Below are positions 30,478 through 40,879 of a DNA stretch of 64,000 nucleotides, in pieces. The stretch is from Triparma columacea (lineage: Eukaryota > Sar > Bolidophyceae > Parmales > Triparmaceae). The notes below the pieces were generated by a model. The model saw only the letters and a list, made by a program, of their open reading frames with translations, was not told where the DNA came from and did not search any database. Both the position numbers and the translations under genes were made by a program. Where the stretch lies: positions 1 to 64,000 of the forward strand of contig BRYA01000758.1 in the NCBI GenBank assembly GCA_030267965.1. The letters run 5' to 3'. Every line of letters starts with the position of its first letter. Positions within the stretch are counted from its first letter, which is position 1.

Positions 30478-32523
30478 TTACTTTTTCTTCCCGCTCCCCC
30501 TCGTCCCAACCTTCCCCGCCGAGCCCCTGTTGTTCCTTCCGTTCCCCCTCTCCCACTTCCTCTTCAGCTCGTCCCTCGTGAGCGGCCTCTCGTCGTCCTC
30601 CCTGTCGCTCTCATCGTCGTCGCTGAAGTCCTCGAATGCCGGGGGGTTCACCGTGAGCCTGTTGTGAGCCGGCTGCTTGATTCCCATCCTCTCGGTCTGA
30701 ACTCCACCGTACGGCTTCTTCGACGCGCTCTTGTCGGAGGTCACCACGGGGTGGACCTCGGGGTTGTCGAGGGCTTGCTGGCTCTGGGCGTAAAGCTGCA
30801 GGATCTCGGAGGTCCTCTGCTCGATGAGGCCGAGGTACTGCATCATGTTGCTCTCGGTGACGCCCTGGTTGCCGAGCATCTCCTCCGTGCTGCCCGTCCC
30901 ACACCCGATCCTGCTAAAGATAGAGTGTATGCCGGTCTTGAGGTGGTTGATGGTCCCCATTGCGTCCTCGTAACTCTTGTTGTACTCCTTAGTCTTAAGT
31001 TCTGTCCTCTCCAGCTTGTCTTCGAGGTTCCTCAAGATCTGCTTCCTCTGCGTGTCCGTCGACACCCCCTGTCCCTTGTACTTCTCAATCTCAATCTTGG
31101 TGTCAGAGATCTGCATCTCAAGCTTCTCGATGTCAGAGTTGAGCTCGTTCACGTAGTTGAAGAGGGAGAAGTTCTTATCCTCAGCCTCGAGGAACATGGT
31201 AACAATCTCATCCACGTCCGTAAGGTTGGTGTGTTCCCTAATCTTGTCGAAGGCCGCCTCGTACTGCGACGAGCGAAAGTGATTTGTGGCTGGGTTAGTA
31301 TAGTATAGTATAGATAATAGTAAGTTGCCTTGGAGTAGTCCCAGCTTTTTTGCCCGTCTTCTCACCTCCTTTGCCTTGTCGAGGGGGAGCGGTATTATGT
31401 CCTTCTCAGCCTGCCAGCCTCCCCTCCCCCCTCCCATGACAGCCGGCTCGTCATCCACCGCCATGGGGTTGACTGGGCTCCCTGACTGCGAAAACCTGTC
31501 TAGGATCCCCTGGGTAGGACTCGCCGCGCTCTTCTCGATTTGCTGCCTCTGCTGCTCCCTGAGCTTCCGGTCCTGCTCGATGAGCTGACCGAGCTCACGC
31601 CAGTCACGCTCAAAGTCCTTTTTGTCCTTCTCGGCCTGCTGCATCAAAGCCTGCATCTCGTTCTGAGCCTTGTCCCTCCTCTGGTAGGCGCTGTTGCTGT
31701 CCTCGATGATGGCCGACATCTCCTTCTTCTTCTCGTGGAGCTCCCTTTCGAGCTTCTTGTAAATCCCGTCGAACACCACCCTCTCCTGCCTCATGCTGTC
31801 GATCTTGGCCCGGAGCTGCTTATTGCTTGCCAGCGTCTCGTTAAACTTGACCAAGCTCTTGTCGAGGCGGTTCTCCAGGATACGAACCTGCTTTGCGATC
31901 ATGGCATTGTTCTCCTTGCTAGCGTCTGCTCCCCCCATCTTCCTCCTCTGGGCCAGTATCTTCGCGTGGGTCGTTGCGATGTGCGTGTCTAGCTCCTCAA
32001 TCTTCTTCCTCTCCTGCTCGATCCTGGTGGCATAGCGGTCGGCGTCGTCCTGGAGGCGAGACATGTCACGGCCTTTTGTAAGGGCCTTTGTGGCACGGGT
32101 CTCGCGAAGCTCGCGGGCAGCATTCTGCTTCATAACTTCATTGTAGTGGTTCAGACCGACTTGGTCATTCCTGGAGGAGAAAGGGAGCGGAAGAGGAAGA
32201 GATGATGATGAGAGGGGAGGGGAAGTCGGGGGAGAATGGGGGTGTTAGGGTTTGAGAGGGGGAGAGAGCAGAGCGGGTCGGAGGGCGAGAAAATATTGAG
32301 AGTAGGAAGGGTGTTTAAGAGAAGGTACGCATTCGATACGTATCAAGTTCAAGAAGATGAGAGTTAAAGGGTAGGGTCGATCCCAACTGCTTCGTGAGGG
32401 GAGGAGGAGGAGGTGGCTTGGAAGAGTGGAGGAGAAGAGATACGCAACGTACCTTATCTTGCGGACCCGATCGAGGGGGTTCTTCTCGGAAGCGAGCATT
32501 TTCTGGTTGCGCTTGTGCGACAT
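30478..32523 (-). CDS. ODAD1: Outer dynein arm docking-complex coiled-coil protein (ODAD1/CCDC63 family), three exons, 553 aa
   Basis: Exons are 32453-32523, 31366-32170 and 30478-31263. Joints give MSHKRNQKMLASEKNPLDR then VGLNHYNEVMKQ and keep phase. The protein is a long coiled coil. The block VDEIVTMFLEAEDKNFSLFN followed by YVNELNSDIEKLEMQISDTK is the diagnostic segment of CCDC114/CCDC63 and Chlamydomonas ODA1 (DC2), which anchor outer dynein arms to axonemal doublets. The C-terminus is acidic then basic. The second intron (31264-31365, 102 bp) has a GTGAG donor, a CTAAC-type branch region and a CGCAG acceptor. It is stop-free and divisible by three, so retention would insert 34 residues. 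Confidence 0.9.
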
Positions 32524-33180
32524 GGTGCTTGTCACAACAGAAACAATGGCCAATTTGGGGAGAGGGGTTTGGGGTTTGGGGTTTGGTGGATTTTAGAGGG
32601 GAGCTAAGATTGGGAAGGTAAGAGGCGGTTAAAAAGTTGGAGGGGGGGAGAGGGGCGTTGAGTATGCGAGCTTTGAATTAAATTACGTTGCGAAGCGGGT
32701 TTATTGGCTGATAAAGTGGAATGAAAGTGAAGTGGAAGTGATTTGGTTTTTGGCATCGGAGTCCACTTCAACGTTCAAATAAATGCCAGATCTCCTTCTC
32801 ATCGCCGTCCATATCCGCCACTCGTTGCAATTTCTCTCGTCCAGTTGAAAAAGTTCTCATTTGCTAATGAGCATTTTAAGCTATTGCTGACCATTCTTCA
32901 GAACTTGGCTAGTCCAAATAATTTGCTCCATAGTTTTGTATAGAGGTAAGTTATACTCTTAATGATACTATCATCCGTATTTTTGTATTACTTTGTTGCG
33001 ATAAAAGCTGTATGTTGTGTCCTTGTCGTCGTATTTGTAGGGTTTCATTTAGGCTACCACTCGGTGGTTGGTTGGTTGGTTTGTTGTACAGAACTCCCAG
33101 GTCGTATTCGGTCATGTTTTTTCTATAATCGTGTTCTAACATACGCTTTATCCTACATGTAACGTCATCATTCCCCCCAG
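32524..33180. other. Divergent intergenic region, ODAD1-like / DNAJC2
   Basis: About 650 bp, purine-rich near the ODAD1 start and AT-rich from 32700 to 33150. The last bases before the DNAJC2 ATG are a T/C tract plus CAG. That looks like a splice acceptor, so a 5'-UTR intron, or less likely an upstream coding exon, is possible. Confidence 0.45.
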
Positions 33181-35137
33181 ATGGTTCACTGCGAATGTAT
33201 CGCCCCCCTCCCCACCTTCTCGGTCGAGTCCACAGTTGTTAGCCCAACTGGGCTTCACTACATTACCTCCCTCGTCAAGGAAAGCCTCGCAAAGAAGGTC
33301 TTCGCTAGCCAGAAGCCAAAAGAGGTCGTTGATGATGGCAAGAAGAAGAAGACCGTAGACCTCTTCAGTGTCCCCAAGCTGGAGGACGTCAGCTACTACG
33401 ACTGCCTTGGGGGGATCCCCTTCAACAGCACCCCTGACGAGGTCAAGGCGGCCTACCACAAGGCCTGCCTCCTCTACCACCCCGACAAGACCGGCCGTGG
33501 GGAAGAGGACAGGGTCTTCCTCAGGGTCAAGGCAGCCTTTGACACCCTGAGCAACGCCGACAAAAAGAGGACGTACGACTCCAGCGCCAACTTCGATGAC
33601 TCGATCCCTCCGGAGGACCTGCCGGAGAGGAAGTTCTACAAGGTCTTCGGGGACTGCTTCGAGAGGAACATGAGGTGAGAGAGTAGTGGAGGGAGGGAAG
33701 AGCGAAAAAAAAGAACGAAACGATGAGTGCATCGACGACATCTTGACAGAGCATTAGCAGTGTATATTTGTCCACCTTCTCGCCCCTGCCCTAACCCATT
33801 CCCTTTCCCATCTCAGGTTCGCCGTCACCAAGAACACCGCCGGAAGCGGAAAGAAGGGCCGCAGGGGTGGCAGCACTGGGAAGAAGGGGGGGGGGGATGA
33901 CAATACATGTCCGCCTTTCGGGGATGACGACACCCCCATCGAGGAGGTTGAGAAGTTCTACAGCTGGTGGATCAGGTTCGAGAGCTGGAGGGACTTTACC
34001 CTAAAGGCCAGCAAGAAGTGCGACCACGACCCCGACGCCGCTGAGGGCAGGGAGGAGAAGAGGTGGATGATGAAGGAGATTGAGAGGGAGGCCAAGAAGA
34101 TGAAGGCCGCCGAGGTCAAGAGGATCACCACGCTCATGGACAGGGCAAGGGCCCAGGACCCCAGGCTGAGGAGGCACAAGGAGGCCATGGCCAACGAGAA
34201 GGCCAGGGTGGCGGCAGAGAAAGAGAGGCAGGAGAGGGAGGAGAGGGAGGCCCAAGAGAACGCCGAGGCCATCAAGGCCCAGGAGGAGGCAGACGCAGAG
34301 GAGGAGAGGAAGACCAAGGCCAAGAATTTGAAGGAGAAAAAGGAGAAGGATAAAAAGCTCCTGAGGAAGGCAAAGGTGCTATTCAGGAAGCTCGCGATGC
34401 TGGCCTTCGAGATGGGGGGAGACGGGAATTGGGAGAGCCTTGAAGTGCAGAACGAGGAGGTTGAGTTCCTAGCCGACAAGCTCACGATCGACCAGATCCC
34501 TGCCCTGAGCGCCGCTCTCGGTAACAAGGAGGACACCGTCGACTTCGGGGGCGTCAAGATGGTCAGGGAGGTCTACGAGAGCGTCAAGAAGGGAGCGGAC
34601 AATAACTTCCTCAAGGCGGAGGAGGAGAAGATCAGGAAGAGGAAGGAAGCGGAGGAAGCTGAGATGCTCGAGAAGGCCAGAAAGGCGCCCAGGGAGTGGT
34701 CTAAGGCCGAACAGGCCAGTTTGGCGAAGGCCGTCAAGAAGTACAAGGAAGGCGGGGGAGGAAGGTGGGACCTCATCGCCAACTTCATCAACGCAAACCT
34801 TGCCTTGCCTATCCCAAGGGGGAAGGAGGAGTGCATCAGCGAGTTCAACAGGTTGAGTGAGTTGAGAAAGGCCGCCGAGGCCGCCGACAAGGAGAAGGCA
34901 TCGACTGGCAAGGCCAGCCCCAGTGAGAAGAAGGAGGAGGAGAAGGTCGTCAAGGACCCCAACGCTTGGAGCGACGACGAGATCAAGGACCTCCAGGACG
35001 CGCTCAAGAAATTCTCGAGCAAGATGGAGAAAAACGAGAGGTGGAATAAGATCGCGGGGTTTGTCGCCACAAAGACGAAGAAGCAGTGCGTTGACAAGTT
35101 CAAGGAGCTGAGGAGCAAAATTAAGGGGAAGAAGTGA
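33181..35137 (+). CDS. DNAJC2: Zuotin/MPP11-type ribosome-associated J-protein, two exons, 604 aa
   Basis: Exons are 33181-33674 and 33817-35137, phase preserved. The J domain spans about residues 72-140, with YDCLGGI and the HPD motif at 100-102 (LLYHPDK). The zuotin homology region follows (FYSWWIRFESWRDF), then a long charged helix. Two C-terminal SANT/Myb domains are present (REWSKAEQASLAKAVKKY ... GGRWDLIANF and AWSDDEIKDLQDALKKF ... RWNKIAGFV). In yeast and animals this protein forms the ribosome-associated complex with an Hsp70 and assists nascent chains. The animal and plant forms carry the SANT pair, as here. The stop region lies in the first unit of a 105-bp tandem repeat. The ATG directly follows a CAG, so the start is likely but not certain. 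Confidence 0.92.
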
Positions 35138-35441
35138 GTGAGGAAAGGAGAAACAAACGATTTTGAAGAGCCAAAAAATAAATAACATTTACATGTCCAT
35201 GTCCCGATCATTCACACCGTTGAAATAATAGGGAAGAAGTGAGTGAGGAAAGGAGAAACAAACGATTTTGAAGAGCCAAAAAATATATAACATTTACATG
35301 TCCATGTCCCGATCATTCACACCGTTGAAATAATAGGGAAGAAGTGAGGAGGAAAGGAGTGAAACAAACGATTTTGAAGAGCCAAAAAATATATAACATT
35401 TACATGTCCATGTCCCGATCATTCACACCGTTGAAATAATA
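35126..35441. repeat. 105-bp tandem triplication spanning a convergent gene junction
   Basis: Three head-to-tail units start at about 35126, 35231 and 35336. Each contains the last codons and TGA of DNAJC2 (plus strand, gggaagaagtga), a short spacer, and the last ~20 bases plus stop of the leftward gene (catttacatgtccatgtccc). Units 1 and 2 differ by about one base. Unit 3 has small changes near its start. Only the first unit joins DNAJC2 and only the last joins the leftward gene. Both proteins therefore keep their ends, and two ownerless copies lie between them. Confidence 0.9.
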
Positions 35442-36053
35442 GTCCCCCTCATAATCGTCGCCATCTTCCTCCTCCTCCTCATCCTCCACCTTGTAATTGC
35501 CCACGTCGTCATAACCAAACGAACGTCGTCGGTTCTGATTCGTACACAAATCGTCGGTCATTTCGTCCACCATGGTTTCCTCCATCGTGTAGGAGACGGA
35601 GGGGGGGATCGTTGGGGGCGTGGGGAGCGAGATGGAACCTTCAAGGTACTTTAGACCATGGGCGACGATGTCGTCCAAGGAACAGCCGAATCCGGAGTCC
35701 TGTCCAGCAACGTAAATGCGCCCCATTCGAGTCTCCACCATCACGGTTGCGTGGTTATGGGTATGAGTTAGGGTGTAGATGGAAGTGGCAAGAGAGGGAG
35801 AGCTTTGTGGTGTTGAGAGGATGCAGGAGAGGAGGGGGGAGTAGTAATTAGAGCAAGGTTGGGTGGGGTAGGAGGTCGAGCCGAACTGAGAAGCAATCAG
35901 CGTTATATTTGTAGGAGTAGGGATGAAGTTAGGAGGGAGAATATACCAGGGAGCCCCTCGAGCAATTGGAGGCGGGCTTGACTTTCTTCTCTTGAAGGTA
36001 TTTTCAACATTATCGGGAGCACACCGCTTCGATGACGTGAAGGAATATTCCAT
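35400..36053 (-). CDS. Uncharacterised protein with acidic C-terminus, 217 aa
   Basis: Intronless frame from ATG at 36053. It has a basic N-terminus (KRCAPDNVENTFKRRKSS) that could be a nuclear signal. A Pro/Ser/Thr-rich middle follows, then a compact segment (RMGRIYVAGQDSGFGCSLDD, HGLKYLEGSI). The Glu/Asp-rich C-terminus (EDEEEEEDGDDYEGDYYF) ends in DRDMDM. No family is recognised. The last codons lie in the third unit of the 105-bp repeat shared with DNAJC2. The duplicated unit preserves these codons, but that is no proof of function. Confidence 0.55.
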   Translation of the reverse strand: MEYSFTSSKRCAPDNVENTFKRRKSSPPPIARGAPWYILPPNFIPTPTNITLIASQFGSTSYPTQPCSNYYSPLLSCILSTPQSSPSLATSIYTLTHTHNHATVMVETRMGRIYVAGQDSGFGCSLDDIVAHGLKYLEGSISLPTPPTIPPSVSYTMEETMVDEMTDDLCTNQNRRRSFGYDDVGNYKVEDEEEEEDGDDYEGDYYFNGVNDRDMDM

Positions 36054-36296
36054 TATACAACAATCTCAACGACAGAAGTGAACGAAGTGAGTTTTTTTCC
36101 TGACTTGAAGACGTCTACCAGCGAAGCGGCAATAGAAAACTTTCAATTTGAGGATTCCTGTCGCTTTCCAGCTAAATTATAGACATAACAAAGAATAAAG
36201 AGAAACGTTTCATGGAAGATTGTCTTGCTATTCAACCCCACCTACAACAACACGTTATGGCACCTAGATCGTGCAACCCCACCCCACCCCACACAT

Positions 36297-37893
36297 CTAT
36301 GGACTCTCGTAAGCAGGAGGAGGGCTCTCGTCAGCAGCAGGCTTCGCCTCATCATTGGGGGAGACGGGGTGTGCAGCTCCAAAAGGAGGAGCATTGGGGT
36401 TAGGGGGGGGGGACTGAGCAGTAGCGTCTCCCTCATCTACCGCGGCCTCCTTCTCCTCGCGTGCCTTGGCCTCCTCGCGTGCCTTGTCCAGCGCTCTCTC
36501 GTTCGCCAGCTCCCTCTCGATCCACTCCGTGCAGCCAACGACGACTTCAGCGTTCTCTGCAACCTCTGCTTTGGCCTCTGCAACCTCATCAGCGCGCTCT
36601 GCAACCTCCACTTTGGCCTCTGCAACCTTCTCAGCGTTCTCTGCAACCTCTGCTTTGGCCTCTGCAACCTCCCCAAGGGCCTCCTCCAGCTTCTCCTCGA
36701 CCTCCTCCAGCTTCTCCTCCAGCTTCTCCTCGACCTCCTCCAGCTTCTCCTCGAAGAGTTTAGTTCTCAATTCTTGGACCCTCTCTAGGTCCTCATGGTT
36801 CCTCTCCAACTTCCTCATACTGTCCTGAAGGGTTAGGGTCATGTCCTGGAGACCCTTTAGGTCCTCATTCGTCTTGGTAGTCTTGACCTTGAGGGTGTCG
36901 ATGCTCTCCTCCGTTCCGTCAACCCTATGTGTGAGTTCAGTCGTCCTAGTCTCCTGCTTGTCCATCCTCGTCACCTGCTGGGCCATCGTCGACTTCAGCT
37001 CGGCCACGTCCTGCTCCATCTCATAAAGCCGTTGGATTGCGCGGTTCAGGGTTCCTTCCAAGGCCTCCGTATTATTCCTAATCTCACCGAGCACACCTGC
37101 GACGAGCGACGCGAACCGCGGAATGGATTGTCGTAGTGATTAGAATTGTCGTGTATGGGGTGGACGAGGTATCGGATATGGAGTCACCGCATTCTCAACA
37201 ATGCTGCTTTCGTTTTTACCCCTTCTCACCTCGACTTTTGCTGACAACTCCTCTCAGCTCGTTCTCGATGGCCTCAAACTCCTCGGTGGAGGCCCCAAAC
37301 CCCTCGGATTCCGCTCTCTCCACAATCGCATCCAGGAGAGGTGAGATAAAGATGTCAGCTTTGTTGAGAGCCACCCTCTGTGGGTCCGCATCCTTCAGAG
37401 CTTGGATGATAACCTTCCTTTCACTCATTAGGCGCGCCGTGGCGCGCTCTCCGGTGGCAATATTCTTCTCTAGCACTTTCTGCCTATCCTCAAGCTCCTC
37501 CTCTGAGTTGTATTTCACCTTACAGTGATACAGAGGGAGCTGCTCTCCCTTCCGGCGGACAACATTCAAGAACTTCTTCAGCTCTACAAGTCGCTTTGAA
37601 TTGCGGTTGGTATTGTTACGACTATTGTCCAGTACCTTTGATAGTTTCTTGTGGCGAAGCTGGAGCTGTACATGCTGTTGCTGAGCAGACGCAGCGCCGC
37701 GAAGAGCGGGACCCAGGAGGCCACTCACTGGAGTGCATACCGAAGCGGAATCCAAGGAACTGGATTTTCCTTCATTTCCAGTGTTAGCATCAGCGTTCTC
37801 GCGTCTCGAGAGGATCCTGTTGATCCGTTCAATCTTATCATTTGTCTCCTTAGCTTTAACGGAACCCGTAATATTTATAATGGGGGGGGTCAT
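36297..37893 (-). CDS. Coiled-coil protein, two exons, 487 aa
   Basis: Exons are 37230-37893 and 36297-37096. The first ends with one base of a Gly codon and the second supplies two, so the frame continues. The N-terminal half is charged and helical (RHKKLSKVLDNSRNN, RRKGEQLPLYHCKVKYN) and unrecognised. The second half is a long coiled coil (VAELKSTMAQQVTRMDKQ). It runs into Ala/Glu-rich repeats of 7-14 residues (EEKLEEVEEKLEEKL, VAEAKAEVAENAEKVAEAK) and then a Pro-rich tail (SPPPAYESP). An ATG at 37893 is the first in frame. No domain gives a function. Low-complexity repeats make homology calls unreliable. Confidence 0.65.
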
Positions 37894-38227
37894 TTTGTGG
37901 ATCGGAGGTAGGAGGAGCAAAAAAGAGGGATAAAGTGGATGGGGTGGGTAAATGAGTGGAGTAGGATGGAACTTGATGTGTATAAGTGTTGCTGGTAGAT
38001 AATATAAGGACAGTGAAGAATTGTTGAAGAAAAATAAGGGTCAGAACTTTGCTCGGAGGGAGTTTTCTGATTTCTGGACTGGTTTGGGGGGGAGGAAAGG
38101 AGGGGCCTAAGTGGTTTTTATGGAACCGCGACTCTTTAGTTACTTCCTCCCTCCCCCTGCGGGCCCCACCCATCGCGTTTACTTTCCTCCCCCCTCCCCC
38201 CTAAACCTCTGCTAACGTCCCCCCCCG

Positions 38228-39925
38228 TCATGTCCCCGTCATGTCCACATCGTCGTCCCCCTCCCCCCCCTCGTCCATGTAGTCCCTGTAGCTCTCTCCC
38301 CCTTGTGATCCCGGTGCCCTCCCTGATCCAGAGTACCTAGACGACCCCAAGGACGCATCGTCCCACCCCGACTCCTCGTCCCCTCTGTAAGTCAGGAGGG
38401 GGGCGAAACCCCCGATGCTCCCCTCGTCGTCTACCCCTTCGCCTCCTCCTCCCCCCCCTGCGGGAAGTCCGGGACGGGGGTTATTGGAGTAATGAGGATC
38501 ATGACGTGAGTCAGACACGCCGACGCAGGTCCCGGGGTCTGCTGCTGCGGCGAAAGTTCCTAGTGTTGAAGGCCCCCTTCCAGGATCCACGGCCTAGGGT
38601 GGTTAACTTGTACGTAGCCTCCTCCCTCCTCTTCATCCTAGGCCTGTAGATTATTATCGAGGTCTCCTGGAGGTTCTGGAGGCTCCCCTCAACGAGGCAC
38701 TTGTTCTCCCGGAACTGTATAAGCAGCGCCGCCCACAGTATGTTCTTCGCCAGCACCCTCGTGTTCCCTATAATAACCAGCCCCAGCCTCGCCCTAGTGA
38801 TGGCTACGTTAAGCCTCCTTTGGTCAGCCAGGAACCCTATACCCGCCCCGTCGTTCGACCTCACGCACGTCATAATAATGTTGTCCTTCTTCCTCCCCTG
38901 GAACGAGTCCACGCTCACGATCTCCACCCCCTCATACTGGCTCTGAGAGAGCGAGCCGGTCCGACGGATGTAGTCGTGGAAGTACACCTTCTGACCGTCA
39001 TAGGGGGTTATCACGCCGATGTCGGAACCGGAAACTCCGCCCTTCATCAGGTTGGTGACGACCTTGCTTGCACCCCAGGGTAACGGGGATGAGGGCCTCC
39101 GCCTCCACGGCCTGGGTAGCCTCGTCGATTAGGACCTGGCAAAACCTGTAGTTACGGAGACGGGAGTCCCCCGCCATGACGCAGGTCGTGCATATGACGT
39201 CCGCCGCCTCTATGATCTGCCTCTCGTCACATGCGTACCACCTTCAAGCCGGTCTCGGCGATCTTCTCCGTGAGCTGGTCGACCGCAATGTTGGAAGGCG
39301 GGGTGACGAGAACCTGGCCCATTTTTTGTTAGGTGGGGTGGTAGACCAACTTCTGGCTATCATTCAGGGTAGGTATGCCTGGAACATCGAGGTTGTTCGG
39401 GATCTTAGTCCCGCTGAGCTCCTGCTCCTCAACGGTGTGGCCCAGGAGGGTGTGGTAGGGCGAACGTTTTAAGGGCGTTCTGCATCCTGTCAAAGGAAGT
39501 AGACTTTCAGACGAACTCGATGACCCAGTCGTTCGTGATATCTATGATCTTCTCTGGTACGAAGGCTGTCCTACGATGAGCGCATGAAGATGTTAGCTAC
39601 ATATTTGCGCACTTCGTTGTTTGGTTTTCCCCCTCGTCGTTCATTCTCACCTCAGCTCTAGCTCCACCTCAGCCCTTGGCCTCCCAGGGCTTCCCGCCGT
39701 ACAGGAACTCTCCCCCCTTGCTGAGCTTCAGGTTAATCTCATCGCTAATCATGAGCCTGGACTCTGAGGCGTCCCGGCCGAAGGAGAAGCAAACCACGTG
39801 CCTTCTGTTCAGGGACCTGTCCCACGGTAAGGGAGACCCTCTCCTCGCTCAGCGCTTCCTTGCATCTGAATTAGCGGTGCCATGCTCCGGAGGTATAGAG
39901 GCTTGTATTTGTGGACATCGCCTCC
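38228..39925 (-). pseudogene. UPF1: UPF1 (superfamily-1 RNA helicase) pseudogene with internal deletions
   Basis: On the minus strand, fragments line up in the order of UPF1 but in changing frames. KYKPLYLRSMAPLIQM and NRRHVVCFSFGRDASESRLM (39.7-39.92 kb) lead to KSTSFDRMQNALKTF, which follows an in-frame TGA at 39507-39509. Next comes [20 protein letters not shown], then ADVICTTCVMAGDSRL with LIDEATQAVEAEALIPV. A 179-codon open stretch at 38511-39047 contains ITPYDGQKVYFHDYI, VDSFQGRKKDNIIMTCV and RRLNVAITRARLGL. The segment holding Walker A (GPPGTGKT in the family) is absent between NDSQ and the SNIAVDQ block. So is the region between LIPV and VVTNLM that carries GD.CQL. At least four frame breaks occur. 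The N-terminal Cys/His-rich domain is missing; its place is taken by the adjacent minisatellite. A dense cluster of assembly errors is the alternative. Confidence 0.82.
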
Positions 39926-39943
39926 ATCGGCCACACCCTAACA

Positions 39944-40766
39944 GCGGGATGGCAGGATGGCGGGATGGCAGGATGGCGGGATGGCAGGATGGCGGGATGG
40001 CAGGATGGCAGGATGGCAGGATGGCAAGATGGCAGGATGGCCGAGATGGCGAGATGGAAAAATGGCCGGGATGGCGAGATGGCAGGATGGCAGGATTGTC
40101 AGGATGGCAGGATGGCAAGATGGCAGGATGGCAGGATTGGCAGGATGGTAGGATGGCAGGATGGCAGGATGGCAGGATGGCAGGATGGCAGGATGGCAGG
40201 ATGGCAGGATGGCAGGATGGCAGGATGGCAGGATGGCAGGATGGCAGGATGGCAGGATGGCAAGATGGCAGGATGGCAGGATTGGCAGGATGGTAGGATG
40301 GCAGGATGGCAGGATGGCGGGATGGCAGGATGGCAGGATGGCAGGATGGCAGGATGGCGGGATGGCAGGATAGCGGGATGGCAGGATGGCGGGATGGCGG
40401 GATAGCGGGATGGCAGGAAGGCAGGATGGCAAGATGGCAGGATGGCGGGATGGCAGGATGGCAGGATGGCAAGATGGCAGGATGGCGGTATGGCGGGATG
40501 GCAGGATGGCGGGATGGCAGGATGGCGGGATGTCGGGATGGCAGGATGGCAGGATGGCAGGATGGCAGGATGGCAGGATGGCAGGATGGCAGGATGGCAG
40601 GATGGCAGGATGGCGGGATGGCAGGATGGCAGGATGGCAAGATGGCGGGATGGCGGGATGGCGGGATGGCAGGATGGCGGGATGGCAGGATGGCGGGATG
40701 GCGGGATAGCGGGATGGCAGGATGGCAGGATTGGCAGGATGGCAGGATGGCAGGATGACAGGAGGA
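39944..40766. repeat. Decamer minisatellite (GGATGGCAGG), about 82 units
   Basis: About 820 bp of a 10-bp unit, ggatggcagg, with variants ggatggcggg, agatggcagg and agatagcggg. A few 9-bp or 11-bp slips occur (e.g. aggattggcaggatggtagg appears twice, around 40133 and 40279, marking a higher-order duplication of roughly 145 bp). Because 10 is not a multiple of 3, the array is open in all six frames, giving spurious proteins such as MAGWQDGRMAGWQ or HPAILPSCHP. Purines and pyrimidines are mixed, so it is not a simple G-quadruplex array. It starts about 20 bp beyond the last recognisable UPF1-like codon. Confidence 0.95.
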
Positions 40767-40850
40767 TGCTCTTCCACTGCAGGTTTGATGAAAGTAAATA
40801 CCTGTAGAAAGGTGAGAAGCATCGGGACGTTGCTGTTACTGGAATTGACA

Positions 40851-40878
40851 CTCATAGCGCGATAGAGTGCGCTATGAG
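40851..40878. other. Perfect 10-bp inverted repeat (hairpin) beside the minisatellite
   Basis: ctcatagcgc, an 8-base loop gatagagt, then gcgctatgag. The stem is perfect. It lies about 85 bp past the minisatellite end. No T-run follows on either strand, so it is not an obvious terminator. It could be a cruciform-forming site or chance. Confidence 0.5.
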
Positions 40879-40879
40879 C

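Noticed and set aside
30424..31308. 294-codon plus-strand open frame opposite the dynein-docking gene
   Set aside because: Antisense shadow of a coiled coil; Leu/Val/His-rich with no recognisable fold.
39944..40766. Possible CRISPR array
   Set aside because: The unit is 10 bp with no spacers, and the genome is nuclear eukaryotic.
39676..40855. Large repetitive open frames in both strands (MAGWQDGRMAGW, PSCHPAIL)
   Set aside because: A stop-free 10-bp unit gives open frames in all six frames; there is no start context or flanking coding sequence.
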